A stretch of DNA of 64,000 bases from Peronospora farinosa. Lineage: Eukaryota > Oomycota > Peronosporomycetes > Peronosporales > Peronosporaceae. The translations under genes were made by a program, and so were the position numbers. The stretch covers positions 434,001 through 498,000 of the forward strand of contig CANTFK010000785.1 in assembly GCA_947646735.1 (NCBI GenBank), written 5' to 3'. The notes below the pieces were generated by a model. The model searched no databases and was not told the origin of the DNA. It saw only the letters and a program-made list of their open reading frames with translations. Of the stretch, positions 1-11,262 are shown in pieces (the stretch's first letter is position 1; the number at the start of each line of letters is the position of its first letter).

Positions 1-385
1 GACATGGTTGAGGAGCAATCTTACCACAGTGCCTCGGCGACAGCCTATTACAGGCCGTCGGCCGAAAGTCGCATGACACTCTAACGGAGTTAGGCAATGT
101 AGACGCGGTCTGCTACAAGTGCGGCAAGCGAGGCCATATGATGACTCGCTGCTATGCCAAATTTGCTGCTGGTGCTAAGGCAGCCAGCAAGAAGTCTCCT
201 AACCCGAAGGGTGGTTCGAAGAACCGTGCACGTCGCACGGGTTCAGATTCGGCGAATTGGTGTTTTTATATTATTAGTCATACCAAAAGCTGCTTCTAAT
301 AATCACTATATCACACGACCCCCGACAAGTCGGGAAATGCGGGAGCGCATTAGGGGCGGGATTAACTACTTTCGAGGACTCTAAA
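1..385 (+). pseudogene. gag: gag C-terminal fragment with CCHC zinc knuckle (A0)
   Basis: This is the C-terminal part of a Ty3/gypsy Gag, which forms the particle and packages RNA through its nucleocapsid. A CX2CX4HX4C knuckle is encoded at 111-152 (C-Y-K-C, H, C). It is followed by a basic, Ala/Lys-rich tail and a premature replacement of the normal gag end. A one-base deletion near position 70, judged against copy A1 at 20640-20700, breaks the frame upstream of the knuckle. A further 50-100 bp of unrelated AT-rich sequence sits at about 255-330. The gene is non-functional. Confidence 0.85.
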
Positions 386-397
386 GCTACCCCTAAG

Positions 398-784
398 TTC
401 AGAGCGATCGAACAAATGGGTAGCATAGTCCCTGAGGGTCCGAAAGGTCGGACCTCAACCCTTTTGGTCTATAGCGCTCGAGTACGAGGCTATGACCAAG
501 TGATGACCCTTCTCGTGGATTCGGGTGCATCACAAAACTTTGTGAAACTCGCGGCTCTAAAAAAGAGCCCGGCGAGTTATGAGTCGCTTTGCCAGGATGG
601 CAAGCGAGAAGAAGCGATCGTTCGTCTAGCGAACGGCGCGCTCGTCAAATCGGAGGGAGTTCAAGTTGAACTCGCCTTCAGTTTCAGTGACTTCTCTTGT
701 AAAGAGAAGCTCACACTGCTAGGTATGGAGAGTCCGTATGACCTCATCCTAGGCATGCCTTGGTTGGTTAAATACTAACCATGG
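398..784 (+). pseudogene. pol: Aspartic protease domain (A0)
   Basis: This is a retropepsin-like domain that would cleave Gag-Pol. The catalytic D-S-G-A motif is encoded near 518-530 and the conserved G-M-P-W-L motif near 750-770. It is almost identical to the protease of A1 at 20933-21345. It ends early with TAA at 776-778, where A1 continues into the linker, so pol is uncoupled here. Confidence 0.85.
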
Positions 785-836
785 ATAGACTAGCGTACAC
801 GCACATTCGCTAACTCTACGCTCCAGGTCAAAGGTC

Positions 837-1384
837 GTGGTGACTCATGCAACGAGCACCAGAAGTATTAAGACGATCAAGGGCACGTCGAAACGAGTGA
901 CCCTTGGATCAGTCTCGGTCCAAGAGGACGGACCTACGAACGAGTTGTTCGAGGCCGTCGAAGACAAAATACTGGAGGCTTCCTCAGTTGAGGTGCTCCA
1001 ACTTGTCTTGGCATCTGCCGAGGAAATAGTAAATCTCTCGGAGATGACGTGGGATATGTTCCTGTCCGAGCGAAAGGAAGGAAAGATCCACGAGATAGTC
1101 GCACCAGTTCCAGAAGAGAACGTGGTGGACTGTTGCTCTTCATCCACAATGGATGAGAGCGTCTTAAATACTGACACAAAGAAACGGTTCGCTGCTAAAG
1201 GCTGGAATGTCTTGAAGGACAGCCTGTTCCATGATGTTCTGTGGAAACACCGTGATGTGTTTCTAGCAGAAGTGCCGAGCCGCCTACCGGCCGATAGGAG
1301 CATCAGACACGAGATTGACCTGGAGCCTGGCACCAAGTATTGTGTGACCAGGCAATGGCCGTTGCCGAAGGAACAAGTCGATTA
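837..1384 (+). pseudogene. pol: Linker remnant and N-terminal reverse transcriptase (A0)
   Basis: This frame matches A1 from the end of the protease-RT linker into the start of RT, including the L-P-A-D-R and K-Y-C-V-T-R-Q-W motifs that open RT in these elements. It is cut at 1384 by the family-C LTR insertion and resumes at 2525. Residues predicted beyond 1384 belong to the inserted LTR and are not pol. Confidence 0.85.
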
Positions 1385-2524
1385 TGTGGAGAAGTGCCAG
1401 AGAAATGGGGGGCCCTTCGTAGTTATTATAATAACTGGCGTGAAAGATCTCGGTCACTCTCTTGAATGAGTGACAGGGAGTGACCAGGGCCCCGAACTGG
1501 TCCAAGGTCCCGAGTTCGTAGAAGGTACTAGGATGTCCTACACTACAGACCAAAGGACCAGTGCTGCTAGGGCAGCTTAGGTTGACCCCAGGTAACAGGT
1601 GGATTCCAGACAACGGTGGACCCAGGTGACCGGTGGACCCCAGGTGACAGGTTGACCCAGGTGACCGGTGTACCCAGGTGACCAGTGGACCCCAGGCGAC
1701 TGGTGGACCCCAGACGACAGGTGGACCCCAGACAACAGGTGGACCCCAGGTGATAGGTTGACCTCAGGTGACCGGTGGACCCAGGTGACCGGTGGACCTC
1801 AGGTGACCGGTGGACCCAGGTGACCGGTGGACCCCAGGTAATAGAAGGTACAATGCTTCCTTAAAGTGCAGAGCCGGTACAAGACCCATGTCCCAAAAGA
1901 GCCAGTTGTTCGTCCACAAGTTGACACGTGGTACCATCCAGAGCGAAGGGTTAGGGTTTGGCAAGAAAAGCATACAGAGAATAAGATAAATAAACACACT
2001 CGAATTTGCATTACACGTGGCAGCTTTAAGCGCCCCTTCTAAGCTTCTACGTCGCTTAACCTCTTCCGGGCGGGATACCCTATGGCCCCCCGACGTCAGC
2101 AGGTTAGACGGTCAAAACCTCAGGATAGTTGGCCTGAGGTGTCAACACTCTACGACCCGCTACAGGAAGCGGTTTCCCTACGGGGAAGAACACAAAGGGG
2201 TCCAAGGACCAAGAACAGTCAGCCACCAAAGGAGTACATAGTACCAGGTGCATCGCTCTCGACTAAGTCGATTGAGCCCAAGAAACCCGGTCCCAAGTGA
2301 AGTATATCCACTCGGGGACCACCAAGTCCAAGTCCTATACAAAGACCAAGTCTTTAAGTCTTCTGCGTCAACCGAGGAGCAAGACCAGCCAAGCCGACGG
2401 GTACACAAGGTGAGACCGAAGGTTGACGCGACACGGTATCGGGGTACCCCCTCCGTAAATCGCCAGTCCGGCGCTGTGTGTGTTTGTGGATCTCCTACGT
2501 TGTTTAAGAGTCCACTCCACCACA
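1385..2524 (+). mobile_element. Solo LTR of family C, inserted in A0 reverse transcriptase
   Basis: A 1140-bp segment begins TGTGGAG and ends CTCCACCACA, matching in reverse complement the terminal regions of the element-C LTRs at 40897-41842 and 52005-52941. The 4-bp host sequence atta flanks it at 1381-1384 and 2525-2528, and RT coding resumes in register at 2525. It is therefore a solo LTR left by recombination between two LTRs. It is longer than the C LTRs because its interior holds a GC-rich minisatellite. Predicted ORFs inside it are shadows. Confidence 0.85.
1560..1845. repeat. GC-rich minisatellite within solo LTR
   Basis: About 16 imperfect copies of a 16-18 bp unit, roughly CCCAGGTGACCGGTGGA, lie head to tail. 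The element-C LTRs carry a shorter minisatellite of the type CCTGGGCCCCTGG at the corresponding place (41605-41680, 52710-52775), so this is a rapidly evolving LTR segment. Confidence 0.8.
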
Positions 2525-3193
2525 ATTACATCGATGAGTTCTTCGACAAGCGAGCCAAGGCGGGACATGTACGTGAGAGCAAGTCGCCTCACTGCAGCCC
2601 GACCTTCTGTGTGCGTAAAGCAACGGGTGGATGGCGCGTGGTTAATGCTTATAATAAGCTGAACACGGCCACCATTCCGGCTCAAATGCCGATCCCACGG
2701 AAAGATGTTTTGTTGAATTTCATGGGAAAGTCAACTATCTTTTCCGCGTTGGATCTGAAGGATGGCTACTATTAGGTTCTCATGAGAGATACCGATGTAG
2801 CCAAAACGGCAGTAAGCAACCCAAGCGGTATGCTGTGGGAGTAGCTTGTGATGCCACAAGGGTCGAAAAATGCGCCGGAAACATTTAACCGAGTGGTGGC
2901 TTACGTGATGCGTCAGCACCGTGCCTACGCGCCCCACTACTTTCACGATGTTAGCTTAAAAAAATGCGTAATAGGGGTCCCTGAGATACCTACACTGGGC
3001 TGCATTGTTGGTGCACACGGTGTACGAGCAGACCTAGAAAAGGAAAGGCTGTCAGGTACTGGCCAGTCCCACGACACGTGAAGGATCTGCGCCAATTCCT
3101 TGGGCTCACTAATTATTTGCATAAGTACAGCAAGAATTATGTGGAGCGAACTAAGCCATTGTCTGACCTTTTGAAAACGATGCAGCATGACTT
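2525..3193 (+). pseudogene. pol: Reverse transcriptase, continued (A0)
   Basis: RT resumes after the solo LTR. The catalytic tetrad is Y-F-H-D instead of Y-F-D-D (His codon 2944-2946), so the first catalytic Asp is lost. A TAG at 2773-2775 truncates the frame, and the identical TAG occurs in A1 at 22525-22527. About 120 bp present in A1 after the catalytic motif are deleted here. The remainder shows the conserved segment L-G-L-T-N-Y-L-H-K-Y and ends at the E insertion. Confidence 0.85.
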
Positions 3194-3339
3194 TGTAATG
3201 GGTCAACCTATTACATAAGTAGTTATGAAGCAATACATAATTATATAAGTATGCATAGAGGTGGCTGCTCGGGCTCCTAGCCCCAAAGTGATTCATACTC
3301 ACTTCAATGCCACCACCATGCGCGATGATTCGAGACTGA

Positions 3340-3747
3340 TTACTATTATCTCGTCGTTGCTGGAGTGAAGCGACCACTCCGAGCGTTGTTGGATTCGAGT
3401 GCATTCAACAACTTCTTTCGTGCATCCTGATAGTCTCTTCTCTATCCACTTTCACGTTTTGAGAAGGTCCAGGTGACATTGTTGTCAAACTTGTCAATGG
3501 ACAACCAAAACGTGTCCCGCGTAAAACAGTGGTTTTACCGTACACTTTCGACGGTTTCCAGAGCAACGACAAATTTTTGGTGTACGAGATGAACTATGCA
3601 TTTGATTGCATACTTGGGATACCGTGGCTGTCACGGTATCAGTCGACGATAGATTGGCTATCTCGGCCCGTCAAACGACGAAGCGAATACGACTTCAGTG
3701 AAGTGTTCAGGTCGTGTCATCCGATTGGCCTCACGTCGGGGTCGTGA
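3340..3747 (+). pseudogene. pol: Aspartic protease domain (E)
   Basis: The sequence matches the element-B protease at 15207-15700. The catalytic motif reads D-S-S-A (Asp codon 3392-3394) instead of D-S-G-A. The downstream part from 3529 has the family pattern L-P-Y-T-F-D-G-F and C-I-L-G-I-P-W-L. Frameshifts separate the two halves. Confidence 0.75.
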
Positions 3748-3833
3748 ACGAACTCGCCACGACTAGTAGTCATCACAGAGAGAGCGATGGCCCTCTGTGA
3801 GCGGTATGTTCCGTTACACTTATGGAGCTACAA

Positions 3834-4100
3834 AACGAGGCGGTCGAAAAGCGGTTACCGTATACAAAGACATCGATCGAACAAGAATTCCCGATTCACA
3901 ACGAGGCGGTCGAACAAATTTACCGCATACCAGCGCATCGGAGGAGCAGAGGCTCCCGATTCACAACGAGGCGATCAATCAAGAGGATCCCGCACACAAG
4001 TACATCGAACGAGCATGGTCTTTCGGGTGTCAGCGAGGCGGTCGAAAACGATTCCCGCATACAACTGAGGTGGCCAAATACGGGCTCGCCTCTAAGTGTC
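3834..4100 (+). repeat. 66-bp tandem repeats in protease-RT linker (E)
   Basis: Four head-to-tail units begin AACGAGGCG or AGCGAGGCG at about 3834, 3900, 3965 and 4032. Each would encode about 22 residues made of two 11-residue modules of the type V-E-x-x-x-P. Single-base indels have moved the copies between frames. Elements A, B and D have analogous repeats at the same pol position. Confidence 0.75.
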
Positions 4101-4467
4101 GAGAATGGGCGGACTATGCATCCGCATGAGACCGACGTGGTGGAGACAGAGCTCCCACGTCTAGAGGGGGGGGGGGGCACATCATCCTCCTGTGATAGCA
4201 ACGTGCCAGGGGCTCAAGAAGAAAGAGAAAACGCAAGAAAGGATCACGCCGATCACCGACACGACGAAATGCACGTCAAAATGCTGATGCATTTGATTCC
4301 GTAGTGACGGAATCCGTATGCGCGCTTGAATATGTGTAAAGTCTCCACGTCGTGGCCGATACGTTGAGGTAGCGAGTCCACCGTGCACTGCTGCAGATAT
4401 CACATCTCTGCCAGACCTTACATGGAAAGACTTCCTTCATGACCTCAAGGCCGGCGACATCGAGCAA

Positions 4468-5994
4468 GTGTGCATCGTTTCAGCCACCGAAGCAGCCAGT
4501 GAAGAAGTTCTGGAGGCTCGCCCAAAGAGCGCCGAGCCTAAATCAGCACGCAAAGAACGCTTCGCGCCACAGTCTTGGGATGCTCTTCGTGATTCAGGCA
4601 ACCCCGTATACAATATCGCCCGTAAGCACGCCAATATTTTCCCGGAGATAATTCCAGCTGAGCTTCCGGCGGATCGTGGTATGCGGCACGAGATAGATCT
4701 CGTGCCAGGATCGAAATATTGCGTGACACGGCAGTGGTCGTTACCGCGCGATCAAGTCATCGCTATTAATGAATTTTTCGAGGGCCGCCGCAAGGCTGGC
4801 CATGTCCGCGAGAGTATCTCGCCACACTCGAGCCTTAATTTCTGTGTGAAGAAAGTCCCCGTTGGCTCATCGTGTACGCTTTCAACAAGCTAAATGACGC
4901 CACGATCCCGGCTCAAACGTCTATCCCTCGAAAAGACATGGTATTGAATACCATGTCCAGCAGCGAGATCTACAGCGCCATAGATCTGACAGACGGTTTC
5001 TATCAGATCCTCATGAGGGACAGTGACATTCCTTTCACTGCGGTCAGCACACCAAGCGAGGTGCTTTGAAAGTGGTGATTCATGCCACAGGATCTTAAGA
5101 ACGCTTCAGCTACGTTCAATCGGATGGTGACACAAGTACTTCGTCCACTTCGCGACTTTGCACCGAGCTACTTTGACGACATTATTGTTCACAGCCGCGC
5201 TGATCAAAAGCTCAGCGCTATGGAGGTACACCTTCGACACTTGAAGCGGGTGTTTCAAGTTATGCGCGAGAAAAAATTGTATGCGAATTTGAAGAAATGT
5301 GTCTTCTGCGCTCCCGAGATTCCAGTACTCGGTTGCTACGTCAGCAAGGAAGGTGTCCGCGCTGATCCTGAGAAGATCTCATCGATCTGTTCCTGGCCAA
5401 CGCCCAGGAACCAAACTGAATTACGTCAATGGCTCGGTCTGGCGAATTACTTGCATAAGTATACAAATAACTATGCTGAGCTAATTCAGCCATTATCGAC
5501 TTTGCTCAAGAAAGATGCAGTATGGTTATGGACGGCAGAACATCAATCTTCCTTCGACTCCGTAAAGAAGAGCTTGTCCGAGGCACCGGTGCTGATGTTA
5601 CCTGATGACTCTAAGCCATTCCACGTCGTGTGTGACGCGATCAATTTCGCTATAGGATGTGCCCTCATGCAATTTGATGGAGAGGGTCGAGAGCGCGTCG
5701 TGAGTTTTCAATCACGACAGATGAAACCTGCCGAGAAAAAATATCCGGTACACGACCAAGGAACTTTTGGCTATGCGTTACGCGCTAATCAAGTTTAGAG
5801 TATATTTGCTCGGCGAAAAGATGTTTTCTATCTACACAGATCACGCATCATCGCGTACCGCCGTCAAGAGTCCTCACTTGTCCCATCGTATGGCACGGTG
5901 GTTGTCATTTTTTGCCAAGTATAATTTTGTGGTACATTACAAGCCTGGCAAGAATAACATTCTTGTTGACGCGATTTCTCGCCGTCCTGATTAG
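4468..5994 (+). pseudogene. pol: Reverse transcriptase and RNase H (E)
   Basis: RT opens with L-P-A-D-R-G and K-Y-C-V-T-R-Q-W, and the catalytic Y-F-D-D is retained near 5170-5180. RNase H follows with the D-A-x-N-F-A-I-G block and Y-T-D-H-A-S near 5840. The reading frame is broken at about 4870, at 5067 (TGA), at 5796 and at 5992 (TAG), so no polyprotein can be made. Confidence 0.85.
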
Positions 5995-6009
5995 GATCCT
6001 CGGCGCGAC

Positions 6010-8160
6010 ATGGTTCATCAAACGGAGAATATTGATGACGACGAAGAAATCTGTGCGTATTGTAATGAGCTGGGGCTCAACGCGATGATTTCGACCCCCG
6101 TGCTGTCGATCCGAACTCAGATCGCTGAATCCTACGCGAATTATTCCTTCTATCAACTCTCTCAGGGACCCGAGAGAAATTTCACTCGCGAAGTTGATAA
6201 AACCAACACGCGATAACATTAAGCGTTACGGCTCCGTTGCTGACATACACGTTGGACGTCTTTGATCCACCGCGTGTCGTCATCCGTTGATGAAAACCTC
6301 AGAGCCCGTTTGGTTCATCAATTTCACAACAGTCCAGCTGGTGGTCACTTGAGACGCCAAAGACGTTTGCGGCTACTTCTCGCGTGTTTTTCTGGCCGCG
6401 AATGTATAATTAGATTCAGAAATGGGTGCGCTCCTGTGAAACCTGAAGCCTGCGCCGTCTTTACAAGCCCCATTGCGTCCTCTTCCGATTGCTACGGAAG
6501 ACTGGCGCTCGGTCAGCATGGATTTTATCGCTGGACTTCCAATGGATGAAAAGAAACGCACGGGCGTATTGGTACTAATGGATCGGTTCAGCAAAATGGT
6601 GCATTTTGCTCCGGTCTCCGCCAACATTACGGCGGAGACGACAGCGAAGATCTTCATTGATCTTATCTTTAGGCATCACGGCTTGCCAGAATCTATTGTT
6701 TCGGACCGTGACCCGCGTTTCACTTCGGCTTTCTGGGCCGAATTATTCCAGCTATTAGGCACGCGGTTGCTTATGTCTACGGCGGCCCATCCAGAGACGG
6801 ATGGGCAAACGGAGCGTGTGAGCAGAGTGCTCTAAGATGTCTTGCTCAGTTATGCAACATTGTTCTCGTCATGGAGTTCGTTTCTTCCACTTGCAGAGTA
6901 TGCAGTCAACAATGCAGTCCATGCGTCGACCGGGTTGACGCCCTTTTTCGTTAACAACGCGAGGAATCCTCGCGTTCCGGCGCTACTTTCTCTCTCAGCT
7001 TTAGAGCACCTAGTCTTAAAGCTTGGTTGGGGAGTATATACTGATGCAATTGCGCGAAACTATTGATAAAATTGATTACGATGAGGATAAGGTAGATGCC
7101 GATGCAACCAATGCTGGTAATTTTGTGGCCAACGGCATATCGACCCTTGAAGCGATGCATTCCCATCGCGTCTCCCGTTGCTAGTTTTACTCCTATAGAG
7201 GACTCGTCGCCTGTAAGTTTGGCTGCAGTAATTGAATTTCTGCTATTGCGACAAGGAATCACGCATTTTGTGCGTGATGCGTTACAAGAGGCAGTCAAAG
7301 AGAACGCAGACAAACGAGGTCGAAAGAATAGGTTGACATTTCGAGAAGGTGACAGAGTATTATTATTAACAAGTGGATTACCAAACAGTTCAGTGACAAT
7401 TTGGGGCGCTTCTAAGTTATTGTCAAGATATATTGGTCCATTACGGGTTGTTAAGGTGCATGGTGACGCTTACACGCTAGACATACCTACATCTATGCGT
7501 TCGCACCCGACGTTCTACGTCGGGTGCCTCAAGACTTACCTTCCGGCGGGAGTCCCTTGGAATATTCCTCGCTCTTCTGTGCCGGCTCAAAAACCTACAT
7601 TCCTTGACGACGACGCTGACGATGACTGGGTCCAAGTCCTGATCAAACGAGTGCAGACTCGATCTGCTGAAATTCTCCGAACGAAGTCGTCTCAAGTCGG
7701 CGTAGGCGCTCAACTAACACCCGCTGCTCTCATCGAGTCCACTCAGCAGTCTCAGTTGTAACAGTCGCACGATCGCGAACACTCTCCGCCATCCAGAGAA
7801 AATCAAGCAGGGCGCTCTTCGACACTTCGACGTTAGCGCGAAGAAGACGCATCTCGCCGTTCGATTGTACAAAAGTCCGATTGTGCGAACTGGCGCTCAC
7901 CGCCACAGATCTTTCGTCGTGATGCTCCTCCTCCCTTAATTTATTCATCGGGTGCGCGACGCTGGATTTTCGACCGAATTGTCGATCACGAGGATCATAA
8001 GTTCTATGCGCCGAGTAGTGACTCGGCGCCCACGAAGAATCATCTCGAGAAACATTACAGGGTTCGCTGGTTGGAATTTTCGCCGGCTGACAATACAAGG
8101 GAACCTTGAAGTATGCTGGCTCAGGATGTACCAGACGTGGTCGGGGATGATACGACGCAT
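6010..8160 (+). pseudogene. pol: Integrase with C-terminal chromodomain (E)
   Basis: The integrase core is recognisable at 6473-6835, with D in S-M-D-F, D in S-D-R-D-P-R-F and E in D-G-Q-T-E-R. A GPY/F-type segment around 7280-7520 follows. After two stops (7759 and later) the same frame encodes a chromodomain at about 7924-8155 with the hallmark Y-R-V-R-W-L. A TGA at about 8108 lies in its second half. An open acidic tail continues to 8419. The domain order is that of a chromovirus, whose chromodomain directs integration to chromatin. Confidence 0.8.
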
Positions 8161-8395
8161 ATAAAGACGGCGATTGCGAGCGATGATGCCGATTCCAGCC
8201 CCAATCTCGCTAGCCAAGATGCTCGCGAGCAACAGAAATACGACGACGAGTCCCCGAGCGATTCCGAGATTTTTTATGAAGCTCGGGAAAACATGGATGG
8301 TATTTGCGACTATGTGAAATGCCATAGCGAATCGAATCTGGCGCACTTTGGGATCGATGAGCGACATCACGATCAAGAAACCAGTGGTAAACCAC
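7730..8395 (-). pseudogene. Remnant of antisense gene overlapping chromodomain (E)
   Basis: Opposite the linker and chromodomain the minus strand is open at 8098-7730, with a helical segment near its end. A basic, Ser/Arg-rich stretch is open at 8395-8210 in the same frame. Position and codon register match the antisense genes of A, B and D. Only about 280 bp separate the pol stop from the LTR, so the N-terminal half seen in B is absent. On its own this is weak evidence; it rests on the comparison. Confidence 0.35.
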
Positions 8396-8687
8396 TGCAC
8401 CAACGAAATGCTAGCGAGTGAAAAGTCTCGTTATGGCTTCAGACAATTCTGGATGATTTGCGCCGATAAATTGTATAGCTTTCACGGTATCAAGTGTGAA
8501 TCTGTAACTCACGGTGTCTGCTTCCTGCAGATCGTACGGTTGTTGTCGTCAGATATATCCTTGCGCGCGCGTCCAGGGTCATGTTTATCATTTGTGTGTC
8601 ACTGAGCAGGTTCGAGGTTATGTCGCTGGATTTTCGATATAATAATCATTTTTATGTTATTTGCCTACGTTGTAGTAAGCACAACTT

Positions 8688-8701
8688 AAAAAGGGGGATG
8701 A
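8688..8701 (+). other. Polypurine tract (E)
   Basis: The purine run AAAAAGGGGGATGA directly precedes the 3' LTR and would prime plus-strand DNA synthesis. Confidence 0.8.
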
Positions 8702-9006
8702 TGTAATGGGCAACCTATTACATAAGTAGTTATAGAAATTATACATAATTACATTAGTAGGCATAGGGCAATGTCTAATTAGCGGATACTGCGCGTCTTT
8801 GTAGTATTGGTTTAATATTGGGGTGCTAGACCCAATAAATTGCGACATTAATTTGACTTCCATTTGATTGGTTCTGTGGCGAGGTGAAAGAATGATTTTT
8901 GCAACTTGAGATCGCGCATTTTCGGTTATAAACGAGATAAGTAAATGGATGGATCGCAATTCAGTTAAAGAAGTTCTCGAGGAGTTACCAATGGAATGTA
9001 CAACAG
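8702..9006 (+). repeat. 3' LTR of element E
   Basis: It starts TGTAATGGGC after the polypurine tract. The first ~65 bp match 3194-3258. It resembles the B LTR in layout, including a TATTGGGG-type block, but is diverged. The end at a CA near 9006 is a guess. Confidence 0.6.
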
Positions 9007-9246
9007 TGAATGGTGGTGCTCGCAGTTCTTTGTTGGATTAATTACGGACTAGAGCAACGAAACTGCGATCCCGTTTTTTTTAAATGGCGATCCACGTGAG
9101 CGCGATCGCTAAGATGGAGACTTAGTATGTTCAAGTATGTGAAACACGGTCTGGTGTATGCTACATCACGCTGGAAGACTGTACTTATGTGGACATGGCA
9201 TATCATATAGATGAACTATTTCCCCTAATTCGGTGAACTGGGAAGA
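9007..9246. other. Unassigned flank between elements E and B
   Basis: No ORF or known repeat is visible. The last five bases (gaaga) are the left copy of the target duplication of the B complex. Confidence 0.5.
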
Positions 9247-9525
9247 TGTAACGGGGCTAGAACGTACCGTCACTAGCTTACACGTGCGCTTGAGGAAGAC
9301 TCAATCCTAAGTAATAGGTATTAAGTAAATTTAACTCTAGTTTTAACTTTGTTTTAATTCGTACTAATTACGAAGATTTTAGTACGACAGTGTTCCCGCC
9401 TTTCGGGAACCACACAATTTCAGGTTGATTTATCATTGGTCCATATTGGGACTTTAGGCCCCAATAATAAATTGCCACGCTGTGCCCGCTATTCGGGCCC
9501 AGCACCTGCCTACATATGTGATTGT
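9247..9525 (-). repeat. Truncated outer LTR of B complex
   Basis: It matches the first ~280 bp of the LTR at 9526 (in plus orientation), then stops at ATTGT, exactly where the next LTR starts. Several differences, including a deletion near 9380, show that it is the more diverged copy. Confidence 0.85.
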
Positions 9526-9853
9526 TGTAACGGGGATAGAACGTACCGTCACTAGCTTACACGCGCGCTTGAGGAAGACTCAAGTTTAAGTATTAGGTAT
9601 TAAGTAAATTAACTCTGATTTTTATTTTAATTTTAATTCGTACTAATTACGAAGATTTTAGTCGTAATAAATACGACAGTGTTCCCGCCTTTCGGGAACC
9701 ACACAATTCCAGGTTAATTTATCATTGGTCCATATTGGGACTTTAGGCCCCAATAATAAATTGCCACGCTGTGCCCGCTATTCGGGCCCAGCACCTGTCT
9801 ACATATGTAATTGTTTATTTGTGTTAACTATGTGTGTAATGTAGCCCATTACA
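9526..9853 (-). repeat. 3' LTR of element B
   Basis: This 328-bp LTR starts TGTAACGGGG and ends CCCATTACA in plus orientation. It contains short hairpins such as GTTCCCG/CGGGAAC. It is bounded on the right by the polypurine tract (as read on the minus strand) at 9854-9867. Confidence 0.9.
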
Positions 9854-9867
9854 TCACCCCCTTCTCA
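9854..9867 (-). other. Polypurine tract (B)
   Basis: Read on the minus strand this is a purine run (GAGAAGGGGGTGA) adjoining the 3' LTR. The first ATG of the antisense ORF lies at its edge (9867). Confidence 0.8.
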
Positions 9868-11262
9868 TGACAGCACTCGCCAAGTGCTCAACTGTCGAAA
9901 CTCCATCGCTCACAAACGAAAAAGCAATGTCCGAAGACCCAACACCCAATCCAGCAGCACTTCCCAACACCATCAGCGGGAGTGCAACAACCAGCATCAT
10001 GGCGCGTAAACTCATACCTTGGTCACTGTACGACTTGTCCGGAGCTCACGCTCTGGACTCACTGGACACGATGCGGGACTACTTCCGCCGATTTCGAAAA
10101 CTGCGCGGGAAAGGTCTTGACGGAATCGAGTATGAAGCTTTACAAAGTTCTTGGTGTGCCTTCATCCAACGTTGGAATCGGATGCTCGACGATGGTAGCA
10201 GCTTCCAATTATGGCTCGCCAATCGAGAGGAGCTTCGCGCCGATCACTCCATCGGCGCGCTACGCGAAAGAGTGTGTGAGGATGCTTGGAATGAGTACCG
10301 CCTCTGCTTCGTCCATGATAATGAAGGATGCTGGTATTGTGATTCGACTCCACGCCCAACTCATGACGAATGGCGACAACACATCGCTGAGTGTCCACTC
10401 AGTGATCGCGAACGAAGTTGGATTGCAAAGTATGAGCGAAGTCTGAGCGAACTTAGAAGCTCAGTTATTCGTGGTGCGCCTACCACTCGCGACAGCGGAT
10501 TCAATCTCCGCGGAATAATCAGCGCAGGGCAGCGACACGTTCGCCTGCCCGTCCTGCTGCGCGATTCTCGCCTCGCAATCGTGATAATATGCATTCACCA
10601 CGACGTTCTCGTTCACGGCATCGTTCTCTTTCACGGCATCGTTCTCTTTATCGTCATCAATCTCGTTCTCGACGACGTGGATCTCCTTACCAATCTCGTC
10701 TGTCACGAGAGCGTTCGCGTGCTCGCCCGCATTGTAATAGCCCGACTTCGTGGCTTCATACGACAGAACCACATCTGGAAAGTCACGAAGGAGCGAGGAA
10801 CGTGGTTCCCATGTATCCTGCTCGGGAGGGAATCCAAGCCAACGTACTCGGTACCTGCGCACGGATGCGTTGGAGGTTCCTCGTGACCCACAATGTGGTC
10901 TACAATCCAGCGCACCTGTCCCTCCGCATCAACAAGCGGAGGAGAGCCCTCGCGATGGTAATGCTGGCGTCCTGGTTGCCCAGGACGATGTTGATCAGGT
11001 CGTGAACAGAGCTGCCGATGCTCAGCTGGAGGCTGAGGCTGCCAATGAACGTGCTGCCCAGTCGAAGAAGACTGCGAGTGAGAACCGACAGTCAAAACGT
11101 GAGCTGCTCGAACGGATAAGTGTTTTGGAGCGCCAGGTGCTTAATCATGTGCAGACGGCATCGCGGCCGCGCCCCATGTCATCGGCTCGTCGAGAACGAC
11201 GGGAAGGCCGATCGACTTACGGACCTTTGAAGCCGGCATCGGAGTTAAGCCGTGAAGCGTAG
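9867..11262 (+). pseudogene. Antisense gene of element B: zinc-binding-like, SR-rich, coiled coil
   Basis: This runs opposite to gag-pol, from the 3' LTR into the pol tail. The first ~210 codons (9867-~10490) are open and lie outside pol. They include a C-x2-C ... H-x4-C cluster near codons 157-180 (C-W-Y-C, then H-I-A-E-C) that could bind zinc. After a frameshift a segment rich in Ser-Arg dipeptides follows at about 10589-10780. After a second shift, Ala/Glu/Gln-rich helix and a heptad-type coiled coil lie at about 11000-11160, with a basic end. The last two segments overlap the pol linker and chromodomain in the same codon register as the A and D genes. I do not recognise the function. The frameshifts make this copy a pseudogene unless indels affecting both strands arose recently. 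Confidence 0.7.

Larger units (their letters stand above)
1..3193 (+). mobile_element. Truncated Ty3/gypsy family-A element (copy A0)
   Basis: This is a decayed copy of the element seen complete at 19161-27257. It begins inside gag at the window edge and continues through protease, the linker and reverse transcriptase. It stops abruptly at about 3193, where element E begins after the bases gactt. Relative to A1 it lacks most of the protease-RT linker (about 370 bp) and part of RT after the catalytic motif. A 1140-bp family-C LTR interrupts it at 1385-2524, with the host bases atta repeated on both sides. RNase H, integrase, the antisense gene and the 3' LTR are missing. Many frameshifts and stops make it inactive. 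Confidence 0.9.
3194..9006 (+). mobile_element. Decayed Ty3/gypsy chromovirus E (B-related)
   Basis: A short 5' LTR remnant (3194-3258) matches the start of the 3' LTR at 8702, both beginning TGTAATGGG. The order between them is protease, repeat linker, RT, RNase H, integrase, chromodomain and polypurine tract. The rest of the 5' LTR and all of gag are deleted. Protein similarity is highest to element B. Stops and frameshifts are frequent. The 3' end of the element is uncertain: I place it near 9006 at a CA, but no matching target duplication was found, so the right flank may be rearranged. Confidence 0.8.

Noticed and set aside
845..1336. 163-codon open frame on the minus strand inside A0 pol
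   Set aside because: It mirrors the pol linker/RT region and repeats at 22073-21633 as a shadow of the same coding sequence. No start context and no part outside pol.
2178..2525. 115-codon ORF recurring at 2178-2525, 40896-41243 and 52104-52352
   Set aside because: It recurs because it lies in the C-family LTR. Frameshifts between copies and its Trp/Leu-rich composition argue against a protein.
7945..8403. 152-codon hydrophobic ORF on the minus strand of E
   Set aside because: Apolar composition is the complement of the acidic chromodomain tail. The register differs from that of the antisense genes of A, B and D.
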